From the NCBI RefSeq assembly GCF_019774615.1, contig NZ_CP081496.1, positions 4,154,001 through 4,218,000 of the forward strand: a stretch of 64,000 nucleotides of DNA. The letters are read 5' to 3'. The stretch comes from Streptomyces sp. BHT-5-2 (GTDB lineage Bacteria; Actinomycetota; Actinomycetes; Streptomycetales; Streptomycetaceae). A program made the position numbers and the translations under genes. Below are positions 50,431 to 58,558 of this stretch, one piece after another. Numbering within the stretch: the stretch's first letter is position 1; each line of letters starts with the position of its first letter. The notes below the pieces were generated by a model, which was not told the origin of the DNA, searched no databases, and saw only the letters and a program-made list of their open reading frames with translations.

Positions 50431-51408
50431 ATGGCCGCGACCTCCGACCCGCCGTTCCGGCGCATCGCCGACGAGATCGGCCGCCGCATCCTCGACGGCA
50501 CCATCGCCCCGGGCGAGCGTGTGCCGTCGACCCGGCAGATCGCCCGTGAGTGGGGAGTCGCACTGGCCACCGCCACCAAGGCGTTGACCACGCTGCGCCT
50601 GGAGGGGCTGGTCGAGGCCCACCCCCGGGTCGGCACCGTGGCGGTGGCCGGGGACCGTACGCCGTCGCCGGAGCGGCCTTCCGCGGCCAGGCGCCGCTCA
50701 CCGTCCCCGGCCGCCTCCGAGCACGATCTGTCCCGTGAGCGGATCGTCCGCGCGGCGACGGAGATCGCGGACAGCGAGGGACTGGCGTCGGTGTCCATGC
50801 GGAGCGTCGCCGCCCGGCTCGGTGTCGCCGCCATGTCCCCGTACCGGTACGTCGCAGGCAAGGACGACCTCGTACGGCTGATGGCCGACGCGGCGTTCGG
50901 CGAGGAGAGCTATCCGGCCACCCCGCCGGAGGACTGGCGCGCCAGGCTGGAACTCGGTGCGCACACCCTGTGGCGGATCTACCGCAGGCACCCCTGGCTC
51001 GCACAGGTCGACACGCTCACCCGCCCGCTGATGCTGCCGGAGTTGATGGTCCACGCCGAGTGGGCACTCGCCGCCCTGGACGGCCATGGCCTCGAACCGG
51101 CGGCCATGTTCGACCTGCACGTCCTCCTCTACAGCTATGTGCAGGGGATCGCCGTGCACCTGGAGCGCGCGGCTCAGGCCGAGGCGGCCACCGGGCTGTC
51201 CGCGGACCAGTGGATGGACCGTCAGACCTCGGCCTATGAGGCGATCGTCGCGGCCGACCGCTGTCCGGTCTTCACCCGAACCGCACGCAGCCTGGACGGC
51301 GGCTACGACCTCGACCTGGACGCCTTGTTCACGTTCGGGCTCAAGCCGCTGCTCGACGGCATCGCCCTGGCCGTGCAGGGCGGGCCCACCCACCGCACGA
51401 GGAAGTGA
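50431..51408 (+). CDS. GntR-TetR hybrid transcriptional regulator
   Basis: The 325-residue protein has two DNA-binding domains: an N-terminal GntR winged helix (about 8-75, ILDGTIAPGERVPSTRQIAR, then TKALTTLRLEGLVE) and, after a linker, a TetR helix-turn-helix (about 105-150, RIVRAATEIADSEGLASVSM, then SPYRYVAGKDDLVRLM) with a TetR_C-type ligand domain. This fusion is known in actinomycetes but each part alone is the norm. AGGGAG precedes ATG 50431. It should control the divergent FAD monooxygenase and itself. Confidence 0.9.
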   Translation: MAATSDPPFRRIADEIGRRILDGTIAPGERVPSTRQIAREWGVALATATKALTTLRLEGLVEAHPRVGTVAVAGDRTPSPERPSAARRRSPSPAASEHDLSRERIVRAATEIADSEGLASVSMRSVAARLGVAAMSPYRYVAGKDDLVRLMADAAFGEESYPATPPEDWRARLELGAHTLWRIYRRHPWLAQVDTLTRPLMLPELMVHAEWALAALDGHGLEPAAMFDLHVLLYSYVQGIAVHLERAAQAEAATGLSADQWMDRQTSAYEAIVAADRCPVFTRTARSLDGGYDLDLDALFTFGLKPLLDGIALAVQGGPTHRTRK

Positions 51409-51448
51409 ACCGGGCCGTCCACCTCGTCCGCCCCGTCCGCGGCCACGA

Positions 51449-52714
51449 TCACGACGGGCGGGTGTCCTCGGGCGCCGAGGAGCCGGACCAGGCGCGTGTG
51501 GAGTCCGGCGGGTCGGCTGCCGGTACTTCCTCGTGCGAGGAGTGGCCGAATCCGCCGAGCCGCAGGCCGCGCACGGTGTGCCGGCCGCGGTGCACGGTGG
51601 GTGTGCGGTGCAGCGCGATGAGTGCCGCGTCGTCGGCGAGGCGCCCGCCGACATGGGCGAGGAGATCGCGCCGGATGTGGTGCAGCAACGTCTCCGGGCT
51701 GTTCCCCGTCCACTGGGCGGCCCGTTCGTCGAACGGGTAGAAGTCGCCGGCGGCGTCGCGGGCCTCGACGACGCCGTCGGTGTAGAGCAGCAGCGTGTCG
51801 CCCGGCTGGAAGGAGACCACGTCCAGGGAGTAGCCGGCCGGGCCGACGCCTCCGATCCCCAACGGGGGCGCGGGATGCAGACTCGGGGCGGTGACGGCGC
51901 CCCCGGGGCTGAGCAGCAGGGGCGGGGGGTGACCGCAGCTGGTCATGCGGGTGATGTGGTCACCGTCGGGGACCTCCAGCAGCAAGGTGGTGGCGAACCG
52001 CTCCCCCGCCTCCTCCGCCGGCTCGAAGTCCGTGAGGTAGCGGGCGACGCTCTCCTCCAGGGTGGCGGCGAGATCCTGCAGGGTGGTGTGCCGGTGGGCG
52101 GCCTCGCGGAAGGCCCCCAGCAGCAGGGCGGCCTCGCCGATGGCGGACAGGCCCTTGCCCCGTACGTCTCCGATCATCACCCGGACCGCGCTGTCGGTGC
52201 GGGTGGCGGCGTAGAGGTCCCCGCCGATCTGCGCCTCGTCCTCGGCGGCCAGGTACAGACAGGCGATCTGCAGCGGTCCGATCCGCTCCGGCAGCGGCCA
52301 CAGCAGCACATGCTGGGCGGCCTCGGCCACCGACCGCACCTGCGCCAGCTCCGCGCGGTACCGTTCCCGCGCCAGGCAGAAGAAGACCACCAGGCCCGAC
52401 AGCACCGCGATCGCCAGGATCTGCACCAGCACGTTGCGGGTGAACAGCACATCGAAGTGCCAGCCGATGAAGGCCTGCGCCGCCACGGTCAGCAGCCCGA
52501 TCAAGCCGGTCCGCCACGGTCCGGCGAACGACGCGGTGATCGCCGGCGCGATCACCAGCAGCGGCCCGAGATGCACATCGGCCGGCACCAGCAGGTCCAC
52601 GACCGAGATCGTCACGATGAGCACGAGCGGAATCAACAGCAGCGCATGGCTCGACTTCCACGGCTGCCGCGTACCGGCCACGAGCTGCCGGACAGCCACC
52701 TCTCCACCATGCAC
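51449..52714 (-). CDS. SpoIIE/PP2C-type serine phosphatase, membrane-bound
   Basis: The 421-residue protein has five or six membrane segments in its first 150 residues (SHALLLIPLVLIVTISVVDL and following), then a PP2C-like SpoIIE domain: IGGDLYAATR, VMIGDVRGKG, TSCGHPPPLLL, LLLYTDGVVEARD and ADDAALIALHRT, which keep the metal-binding aspartates. It would dephosphorylate an anti-anti-sigma factor in a partner-switching pathway. GTG 52714 was chosen because a GCAGGGG site precedes it and longer starts overlap the amidohydrolase gene. No anti-sigma partner is adjacent. Confidence 0.9.
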   Translation of the reverse strand: MHGGEVAVRQLVAGTRQPWKSSHALLLIPLVLIVTISVVDLLVPADVHLGPLLVIAPAITASFAGPWRTGLIGLLTVAAQAFIGWHFDVLFTRNVLVQILAIAVLSGLVVFFCLARERYRAELAQVRSVAEAAQHVLLWPLPERIGPLQIACLYLAAEDEAQIGGDLYAATRTDSAVRVMIGDVRGKGLSAIGEAALLLGAFREAAHRHTTLQDLAATLEESVARYLTDFEPAEEAGERFATTLLLEVPDGDHITRMTSCGHPPPLLLSPGGAVTAPSLHPAPPLGIGGVGPAGYSLDVVSFQPGDTLLLYTDGVVEARDAAGDFYPFDERAAQWTGNSPETLLHHIRRDLLAHVGGRLADDAALIALHRTPTVHRGRHTVRGLRLGGFGHSSHEEVPAADPPDSTRAWSGSSAPEDTRPS

Positions 52715-52751
52715 CGGCCCCTGCCGGCGCACCAACGCCGCCGGTACGGCG

Positions 52752-53696
52752 TCAGCGGGCGAGACGGGGGAAGAGGGCCTCGGCGTTGCCGCGGTCGATG
52801 GCCCGGGCCTGGCCCGGGGTGTAGTGGGGGTAGGTCTCCAGGTGGTGGTTGTAGTAGGTGCCGGCTTCCTGGGGCGCGAAGGGCCAGTCACTGCCGTAGA
52901 GGACGTGGCCCGGTTCGGCGAAGGCGAGCAGGGCGGGCAGGGAGCTGGGGCTGGCGGACAGCGCGGTGTCGAAGTAGAAGCGCTTGAGGTCGCGCAGCAC
53001 GTCGTCGGCGTCGCGGTCCGGGTCCACCGCGAGGGGGGCCAGGCCGGAGAAGCGGTACGCGGCGTAGGGCAGGAAGCCGCCGCCGTGGGAGAGGATCACA
53101 CGGAGGCTCGGGTGACGGCGCAGCACGCCCTTGAGCACGAGGTCGAGGGCGCTGCGGGTGGTGTCGAAGACGAAGTCGGCCAGCGGTGCGGGGGTGCCTG
53201 GCAGCAGTGGCAGCGGGGGCTGGGCGGGGTGGACGAAGACGACGGCCGCACGTCGGTCGAGTTCGTCCCACAGGGGCTCGTAGGACGGGTCGCCGAGGTA
53301 GCGGCCGTGCGCGTTGGACATCAGCACGACACCGTCGGCGTCCAGGGTGTCCAGCGCGTGGACGGCCTCGGCGAGGGCCGCATCGACGTCGGGCAGGGGG
53401 ATGCCGGCGAAGTGGCCGAAGCGGTCGGGGCGGTCCTTGACGACCTCGGCGGTGTACTCGTTGACGGCGCGGGCCAGGGTGCGGGCCTCGGCGTCGCCGG
53501 CGAGGTGGACGCCGGGCGCGGTGACCGAGAGCACGCCGGTGGCGATGCCCTGCCGGTCCATCATCGCGATCGCGCTGTCCGGGCTCCAGGCCGGGATGGG
53601 CCAGCCGCCGGAGTCCAGACCGTGTGCGGCGAGGGCGTCGGCCCAGACCGGCGGAACGATGTGCTGGTGGACGTCTATGCGTGCGGGGAATTCCAT
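52752..53696 (-). CDS. Amidohydrolase_2 family protein (ACMSD-like)
   Basis: The 314-residue metal-dependent hydrolase/decarboxylase has the first-strand metal motif DVHQHIVPP near residue 9, a VFVHPAQPP histidine, the LSHGGGFLPYAAYR histidine and the late YGSDWPFAP aspartate. This set is typical of aminocarboxymuconate-semialdehyde decarboxylase-like enzymes of aromatic degradation. AAGGA lies before ATG 53696. It is divergent from a MarR regulator across a palindrome-rich AT segment. Confidence 0.92.
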   Translation of the reverse strand: MEFPARIDVHQHIVPPVWADALAAHGLDSGGWPIPAWSPDSAIAMMDRQGIATGVLSVTAPGVHLAGDAEARTLARAVNEYTAEVVKDRPDRFGHFAGIPLPDVDAALAEAVHALDTLDADGVVLMSNAHGRYLGDPSYEPLWDELDRRAAVVFVHPAQPPLPLLPGTPAPLADFVFDTTRSALDLVLKGVLRRHPSLRVILSHGGGFLPYAAYRFSGLAPLAVDPDRDADDVLRDLKRFYFDTALSASPSSLPALLAFAEPGHVLYGSDWPFAPQEAGTYYNHHLETYPHYTPGQARAIDRGNAEALFPRLAR

Positions 53697-53703
53697 GATC
53701 CTT

Positions 53704-53750
53704 AGCTCCCTATTACCTAGCTCGCTAATGAATTCATTGAGTAAGCTAAC
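53704..53750. promoter_or_regulatory. Palindromic AT-rich operator region
   Basis: AATGAATTCATT (53727-53738) is a perfect 12-base palindrome flanked by TAGCTCGCT on one side and AAGCTAAC on the other, with a further TTAGCTCCC copy upstream. It lies between the divergent amidohydrolase and MarR starts and is the AT-richest segment nearby. Confidence 0.6.
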
Positions 53751-53754
53751 AGTC

Positions 53755-54270
53755 ATGCCAGACACGAGCAAGGGCTCCGCCGCCGACCACCGGGACCCCG
53801 CCTCCGACCAAGTCGGTGTGGAGGAGTTGGCCCAGGCGGCCGACCGGCTGTTCTACGCCATGCGCCGCTCACGGGCCGCCACCGTCGGCCGCTCCGCGGC
53901 CGGACTCTCCATGGCCCAGCTGGCCCTGCTCGTCCCGCTCACGGAAGACGCCGGGGGCGACGGTCTGCCGGTCGGCCGGCTCGCCACCAACGCGGACATC
54001 AGCGTCCCCACCGCCACCCGGATGCTCAAACAACTGGAGGCCAACGGCGTCGTCACCCGGCGGCGCTCCGAGCAGGACGAACGCCAGGTCCTCATCCGTC
54101 TCACCGACGACGGCACCCGGCGGCTCACCACCATGCGCACCGAACTACGCGCACGCCAGTCCCGGGCACTGTCGCAGTTCACACCCGAGGAACGGCACAC
54201 CCTCGCCGCCCAACTGCACCGCCTCGCCGGCATCATCGCCGACACGATGACCGGGCCGGAACACCACTAG
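53755..54270 (+). CDS. MarR family transcriptional regulator
   Basis: The 171-residue protein has the MarR winged helix GRLATNADISVPTATRMLKQ followed by LEANGVVTRRRSEQDERQVLI. ATG 53755 was chosen because the longer frame overlaps the divergent amidohydrolase gene. It likely represses that gene through the palindromic site between them. Confidence 0.92.
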   Translation: MPDTSKGSAADHRDPASDQVGVEELAQAADRLFYAMRRSRAATVGRSAAGLSMAQLALLVPLTEDAGGDGLPVGRLATNADISVPTATRMLKQLEANGVVTRRRSEQDERQVLIRLTDDGTRRLTTMRTELRARQSRALSQFTPEERHTLAAQLHRLAGIIADTMTGPEHH

Positions 54271-54299
54271 GTCCTCACCGGAACGCGCGCAGCCCCCTC

Positions 54300-54950
54300 C
54301 CACCGGTCTCAGGGCGCCGTACGCACCGGTCGCCGACCTGACCGTTCACCCCGTTCCCGTCGACGGCCGGGGCCTCGACATCACCGCACTCGCGGCCACC
54401 CCGGCCCGGGCGGTGCTCGCGACCCCGGCGCACCACTTCCGACCCGGCCCGGGTGGTCTATGGGGGCATCTACGGGGGCACCACGGCCAAGACCCTCGCC
54501 CCTGCGATGCGGCTCGGGTGGCTGGTCTCCCACCCCGGCCCCGCGGGCCGGCGACGGAGCGCGTGGTGCGCCAACAGGCGCCGCCACTCGATCAGTTGGC
54601 GCTGGTCGAACTCATCCGCAGCGGGCCGTTCGACCGCCATGTCCACCGTACGCGACGCGAGCACCGGCGACGTCGGGACCATCTGGTCGCCGCCGGACTG
54701 CCGCTCACCGGCCTCGCGGCCGGGCTGCACGCCCTGCTATCGATCCGCGACGAGGACGCGGTGATCGCCGACGCCCGCGCCCGGTCCGTCGCGCTGCTGG
54801 GGCCGGGGCCGTTCTGGCACGGGGCGCCCCGTGCGCACGGCCTGATCGTCGGCTACGGCCGACCGCCGAGCAGCACCGCGTACTCGGCTGTGGACCAGCT
54901 CATCGCCTTGGTCACCTCGCGGGTCCCGGCGATCCGCCCCCGGGGTCATG
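54300..54950 (+). pseudogene. Decayed MocR/PdxR-type regulator (aminotransferase part)
   Basis: Pieces of the aminotransferase-like half of a MocR protein occur in order but in different frames: VPVDGRGLDITALAATPARA then VLATPAHHF in one frame, VYGGIYGGTTAKTLAPAMRL then GWLVSHP in the next, and LDQLALVELIRSGPFDRHV then TGLAAGLHALL in a third. The lysine in TTAKTLAP is the PLP-binding one. The winged-helix N-terminus and the segment between HHF and VYGG are missing. Several frameshifts and a deletion are therefore needed, so it is non-functional. Confidence 0.75.
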
Positions 54951-55512
54951 CGCCCGCGGTGACGGCCTTGAGCTCGTCGAGCGACTGCCGGATGAGATGC
55001 GGCAGGTCCTGCTCCTCGGCTGCGCCGACCCACCGCTCGAACGCGATCTTGAACACGGCGACGCCAGCCTCGGCCGTGAGGCTCGCGGCCGGCTCGCCGA
55101 CACCGCGGCGGCGCAGGGTGTCGGCGAGGGCCGTGGACAGCGAGGCGAGCTTGATCAACTCGCGTTCCCGGAGCTCCGCGTTGGCCGTGATGACGGCCTG
55201 GCGCCGGCAGGCTCCGTCGAAGCGCTCTGCGAACTGCGCGGCGGCGGCATCGAGCGCCGCGGCCACCGCGTCGATCGGTGCCGCACTCTCCGGCGCCTCG
55301 GCGACGGTGTCCACGAGGAGGTCCTGGAGCGAGCCGGCGCCGGCGAACAGGACTTCTCGCTTGTCGGGGAAGTAGCGGAAGAACGTGCGCTCCGTCAGGC
55401 CGGCGCGCTTGGCGATCTCCGCCACGGTGGTCTGTTCGTATCCGCGCTCGGTGTAGAGCTCCAATGCCGCCTGCTCAAGTCGGCCACGCGCGTTGGGCTC
55501 CCATCGACTCAT
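54946..55512 (-). CDS. TetR/AcrR family regulator
   Basis: The 188-residue protein has the TetR helix-turn-helix (LEQAALELYTERGYEQTTVA, then AKRAGLTERTFFRYFPDKRE, about 12-52) and a ligand domain. It is divergent from the epimerase gene, with two copies of a TGTCAGTGACTGACA-type palindrome between them, so it almost certainly represses itself and that gene. Confidence 0.93.
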   Translation of the reverse strand: MSRWEPNARGRLEQAALELYTERGYEQTTVAEIAKRAGLTERTFFRYFPDKREVLFAGAGSLQDLLVDTVAEAPESAAPIDAVAAALDAAAAQFAERFDGACRRQAVITANAELRERELIKLASLSTALADTLRRRGVGEPAASLTAEAGVAVFKIAFERWVGAAEEQDLPHLIRQSLDELKAVTAGA

Positions 55513-55530
55513 GGCCCGCATCCTACGCGA

Positions 55531-55577
55531 TGACAGTCACTGACATCGAGTGCTATGGCTGATGTCAGTGACTGACA
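55531..55577. promoter_or_regulatory. Two TGTCAGTGACTGACA-type palindromes, TetR operators
   Basis: TGTCAGTGACTGACA at 55563-55577 is a perfect palindrome about a central base. TGACAGTCACTGACA at 55531-55545 is, in reverse complement, identical except at one position. They lie between the divergent TetR and epimerase starts, the first within 20 bases of the TetR start codon. Confidence 0.75.
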
Positions 55578-55634
55578 TCAGCCCGTCCTCGGCGCATGCT
55601 GCGCGGAGGACGGTGGAGCGCTAGGAGTCCCCTC

Positions 55635-56534
55635 ATGCGTGTATTCGTCACCGGCGCGTCCGGCTTCATCGGTTCCGCCGTCGTTCCCGAACTCATCGGC
55701 GCGGGCCACGAAGTCCTCGGGCTCGCGCGCTCGGACGCCTCGGCCGACGCCCTGACGGCCGCCGGGGCACAGGTGCATCGCGGCTCTCTGGAAGACCCCG
55801 ACAGCCTGCGCACCGGCGCCGCGGCGACCGACGGCGTCGTCCACCTCGCCTTCATCCACGACTTCTCGCGGTACGAGCACGCGGCACGCACCGATCTGCG
55901 TGCCATCGAGGCGCTCGGTGGCGCACTGGAGGGTTCCGACCGGCCCCTGGTCATCGCGTCCGGCACGATAGCGATCACCGAAGGCCGGGCGGCCACCGAA
56001 CGGGACGTACCCGCGCCCGGTGCGGTCGCCGCCCCTCGGGCCGCCGCGGCGCAGGCCGCGCTCGCCTTCGCCGCACGCGGGGTGCGCTCGTCGGTGCTGC
56101 GCCTGCCCCCGTCGGTGCACGGCGAAGGGGATCACGGCTTCGTCAGGGCCCTCATCGACATCGCTCACGACAAGGGCGTCTCCGCCTATGTCGGCGACGG
56201 CGGCAACCGCTGGTGCGCCGTGCACCGGAGCGATGCGGCACGGCTGTTCCGCCTCGCCCTGGAGAAGGCCCCGGCCGGGTCCGTGCTGCATGGCGTCGCC
56301 GAAGAAGGCGTACCGTTTCGCAGCGTCGCCGAGGTGATCGGCCGACAGCTGGGCCTTCCGACCGCCTCCGTCTCATCCGACGACGCGGAGCGGCACTTCG
56401 GCTGGCTGGGCCGCTTTGTCGCGGCCGACGTCCGGACATCGAGCGCACTGACCCGCGAGCTGTTGGGCTGGCGGCCGACCCACCAGGGACTCATAGCGGA
56501 CCTGGAGCAGGGGCACTACTTCGGGCGGCGGTAG
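55635..56534 (+). CDS. NAD-dependent epimerase/dehydratase (extended SDR)
   Basis: The 299-residue protein starts with the nucleotide motif VTGASGFIGSAVV (residues 4-16) and has VVHLAFIHDFSRYEH and the typical RSSVLRLPPSVHGEGDHGF segment of atypical/extended SDRs related to YfcH/NmrA-like dehydratases. The canonical YxxxK is not evident, as in several members acting as sensors or reductases. AGGAG lies before ATG 55635. It is under likely control of the divergent TetR protein. Confidence 0.9.
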   Translation: MRVFVTGASGFIGSAVVPELIGAGHEVLGLARSDASADALTAAGAQVHRGSLEDPDSLRTGAAATDGVVHLAFIHDFSRYEHAARTDLRAIEALGGALEGSDRPLVIASGTIAITEGRAATERDVPAPGAVAAPRAAAAQAALAFAARGVRSSVLRLPPSVHGEGDHGFVRALIDIAHDKGVSAYVGDGGNRWCAVHRSDAARLFRLALEKAPAGSVLHGVAEEGVPFRSVAEVIGRQLGLPTASVSSDDAERHFGWLGRFVAADVRTSSALTRELLGWRPTHQGLIADLEQGHYFGRR

Positions 56535-56566
56535 GCTCGCATCTCTTCACGGGGCGCTGCCTGCGC

Positions 56567-57730
56567 TCACCGGACGGCGCCTTCCGCCTTGAGGGCTTCG
56601 ACCTCTGTCGTGGTGAAGCCGACCTCCTCCAGTATCTCCAGGGTGTGTTCGCCGACGGCGGGCGCCGGACGGTCGCGCTCCGGGCCGTCGTGGGCGTAGG
56701 CGAACGCCGCGACCGGAACCGTCGGGTCACCGTTCACGCCGGGGTGCAGAAAGGGGCGGTGGCCGAGCTGGTCGTCGGCGGTGATCTCGGCAAGGGTGCG
56801 GAGGCGTTCTCCGGGCAGGCCGTGTGCGTGGACCCAGTCCTCCCATGCGGCCGCGGTACGACTCAGGAAGACGCCTGCCAGCGCCTGGCGCATGGCCTGG
56901 CTGTGGCGGTACAGGCTCTCGAAGTCGGCGAGGTCGCGAAATTGCGGGTGATCGTGGCCCTCGCTCGCCAGCGCGGTCCACAGTCTGCGGTTCTGGTCGG
57001 GCGTCGGGGTGCCCAGGACGAACACCCCGTCCGCGGTGCGGTACGCGCCCAGCCCGGCTTCCGGTGGCGCCTGCCAGTCCGGTGCGTGCAGATGAGCCGC
57101 CAGGTGCGGGCCCATCAGCATCAGGGCGGTGTCGAGCATCGAGCAGTCGATCCGCTGGCCACGGCCGTCGCGGTCCCGGCCGTACAGGGCCGCGGCGATC
57201 GCGAAGGCGGCGTTGTAGCCGCTGGCGTAGTCGACGAACGGGAGGTCGGGCTTGTGGCCGCCGCAGCGGTCGATGATTCCCGAGGCCGCCTGGATCACGT
57301 TGTCATAGGCGGTCACCCCGGCACGCGGGCCCTGCTGCCCGTAGCCGGTCATCGAGCAGTGGATCAGGCGCGGATTGAGCCGGGCCAACCGCCCGGGCCC
57401 CAGGCCGAGTTCCTCCAGTGCCCCGGCCCGGTAGTTCTCCACCACGACATCGGCCGTACGGACCATGCGCCGGAAGACCCGCCGACCGCCCGGCGTCTTC
57501 AGGTCCAGCGCCATGGCCCGCTTGCTGCCGCCCTGGACCTGGTAGTTCACCCCTCGCCGCTGGCGGTTGAGCGCGGGATCCGGCCCCTTGAACCGCACGA
57601 AGTCCGGCCGGTCCGGCGGCTCGATCTTGATCACGTCGGCACCGAGTACCGCCAGCTGATAGGTGGCGAACGGTCCGGCGAGAACGTGCGTGAGATCGAG
57701 TATCCGCACTCCGTCGAACGGTCGGGGCAT
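56567..57730 (-). CDS. CaiB/BaiF family CoA transferase
   Basis: The 387-residue protein is a class III CoA transferase: GVRILDLTHVLAGPFATYQL then LGADVIKIEPP at the start, DLKTPGGRRVFRRMVRTADV, VENYRAGALEELGLG, and DYASGYNAAFAIAAALYGR, all family signatures. It moves CoA between organic acids, for example carnitine-, succinyl- or formyl-type substrates. GGAGGAAG precedes ATG 57730. It is shorter than many members by some 20 residues at the C-terminus. No dehydrogenase partner is adjacent. Confidence 0.93.
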   Translation of the reverse strand: MPRPFDGVRILDLTHVLAGPFATYQLAVLGADVIKIEPPDRPDFVRFKGPDPALNRQRRGVNYQVQGGSKRAMALDLKTPGGRRVFRRMVRTADVVVENYRAGALEELGLGPGRLARLNPRLIHCSMTGYGQQGPRAGVTAYDNVIQAASGIIDRCGGHKPDLPFVDYASGYNAAFAIAAALYGRDRDGRGQRIDCSMLDTALMLMGPHLAAHLHAPDWQAPPEAGLGAYRTADGVFVLGTPTPDQNRRLWTALASEGHDHPQFRDLADFESLYRHSQAMRQALAGVFLSRTAAAWEDWVHAHGLPGERLRTLAEITADDQLGHRPFLHPGVNGDPTVPVAAFAYAHDGPERDRPAPAVGEHTLEILEEVGFTTTEVEALKAEGAVR

Positions 57731-58187
57731 CCCGTCTTCCTCCGTCGCGTAAGCCGTCTGACGTGGTGCCTGGTCGAGGTGCCCGACGAGCGTCTCAGAC
57801 GCCGGCCCGGCGGGCCAGGGCGCATACCGGCAACGATCGTCATCTGGCTCGGAAACACCGTCCAGAAGTCCTCGGCAACGCCTTCCGTGGCATCGGCAAC
57901 GCACCCTCGGCCCATGGCGGTATCGGCAGGCACAGGCGCCGGTTTCGTAGCACATGCCGTTCACCGGCGAGCGCGGAACGCCGGTGCCACCGTTGGCGAT
58001 GGCCTGGAGCACCTGGTCCGCGGCGTGCGCACCCTGGCAGGTGCTGGTGCACTCGGGCGCGCCCGAAGCACCGAGGGCGCCACCGACCTCGATCGAGTAT
58101 GGAGTGGTGGTCCATGGAATCGGCCTGTGCGACGGCCGGAGGAACCGCCGTTGCCCAGTCCTCAGTCCTCCGTGGCCGCCGGCCGCC
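57731..58187. other. Gap with unexplained Cys-rich minus-strand reading
   Basis: No gene can be asserted. One minus-strand frame, open from 58210 into the CoA transferase, reads protein-like in the middle: GAPECTSTCQGAHAADQVLQ followed by PVNGMCYETGACAC. It has clustered cysteines but no start with a ribosome binding site and no stop before the next gene. It may be a degraded secreted Cys-rich protein. Confidence 0.35.
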
Positions 58188-58427
58188 CTACTTCTGACCG
58201 GCCAGGGCAAGGATGATCAAAAGGACGAGCACGCCGACCGCGATGGCGCCGCAGCCGCCACAGCCACCGCCGCCACCGCCGCCGGCCCTGATCTGTTGAC
58301 CTCCGCCGGGCATGAGGTCCGGATGGTGTCGGGCGTAGTGGTCGACGATGCGCCGCTCCGCCTCCGACTCGGCGAGCCACGGTGTGATGTAGCGGCACTC
58401 GCCGCACGCGTTTCGGAAGGTAGCCAC
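58188..58427 (-). CDS. Small zinc-ribbon-like membrane-anchored protein
   Basis: The 79-residue product has an N-terminal CGECRYITPW with a CxxC pair and an HYARHH element that could complete a zinc site, a Gly-rich spacer with a second C-x-x-C (GGCGGCG), and a C-terminal membrane segment AIAVGVLVLLIILALAG. The GTG start follows a GGGGGAG site. Function is unknown; the arrangement would place the zinc knuckle in the cytoplasm. Confidence 0.65.
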   Translation of the reverse strand: MATFRNACGECRYITPWLAESEAERRIVDHYARHHPDLMPGGGQQIRAGGGGGGGCGGCGAIAVGVLVLLIILALAGQK

Positions 58428-58522
58428 AACTCCCCCTTGATGCAGGCCACTTCACATCAAGGGCAGCACGCTACGCGTCGGTAGGCAAGGCCGGCGCGAG
58501 CGGAGGTCCGGGTGGCCTCGTG

Positions 58523-58557
58523 CCGGCGGCCCAGGGCCCGAGGCCCTGGGCCGCCGG
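58523..58557 (-). terminator. Strong hairpin after the secreted HNH gene
   Basis: CCGGCGGCCCAGGGCC pairs perfectly over 16 bases with GGCCCTGGGCCGCCGG around a CGA loop, directly after the stop codon on the minus strand. Confidence 0.85.
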
Positions 58558-58558
58558 G

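Noticed and set aside
56213..58216. 667-codon plus-strand frame across the CoA transferase
   Set aside because: Antisense to a clear class III CoA transferase and continuous through intergenic DNA; no recognisable content.
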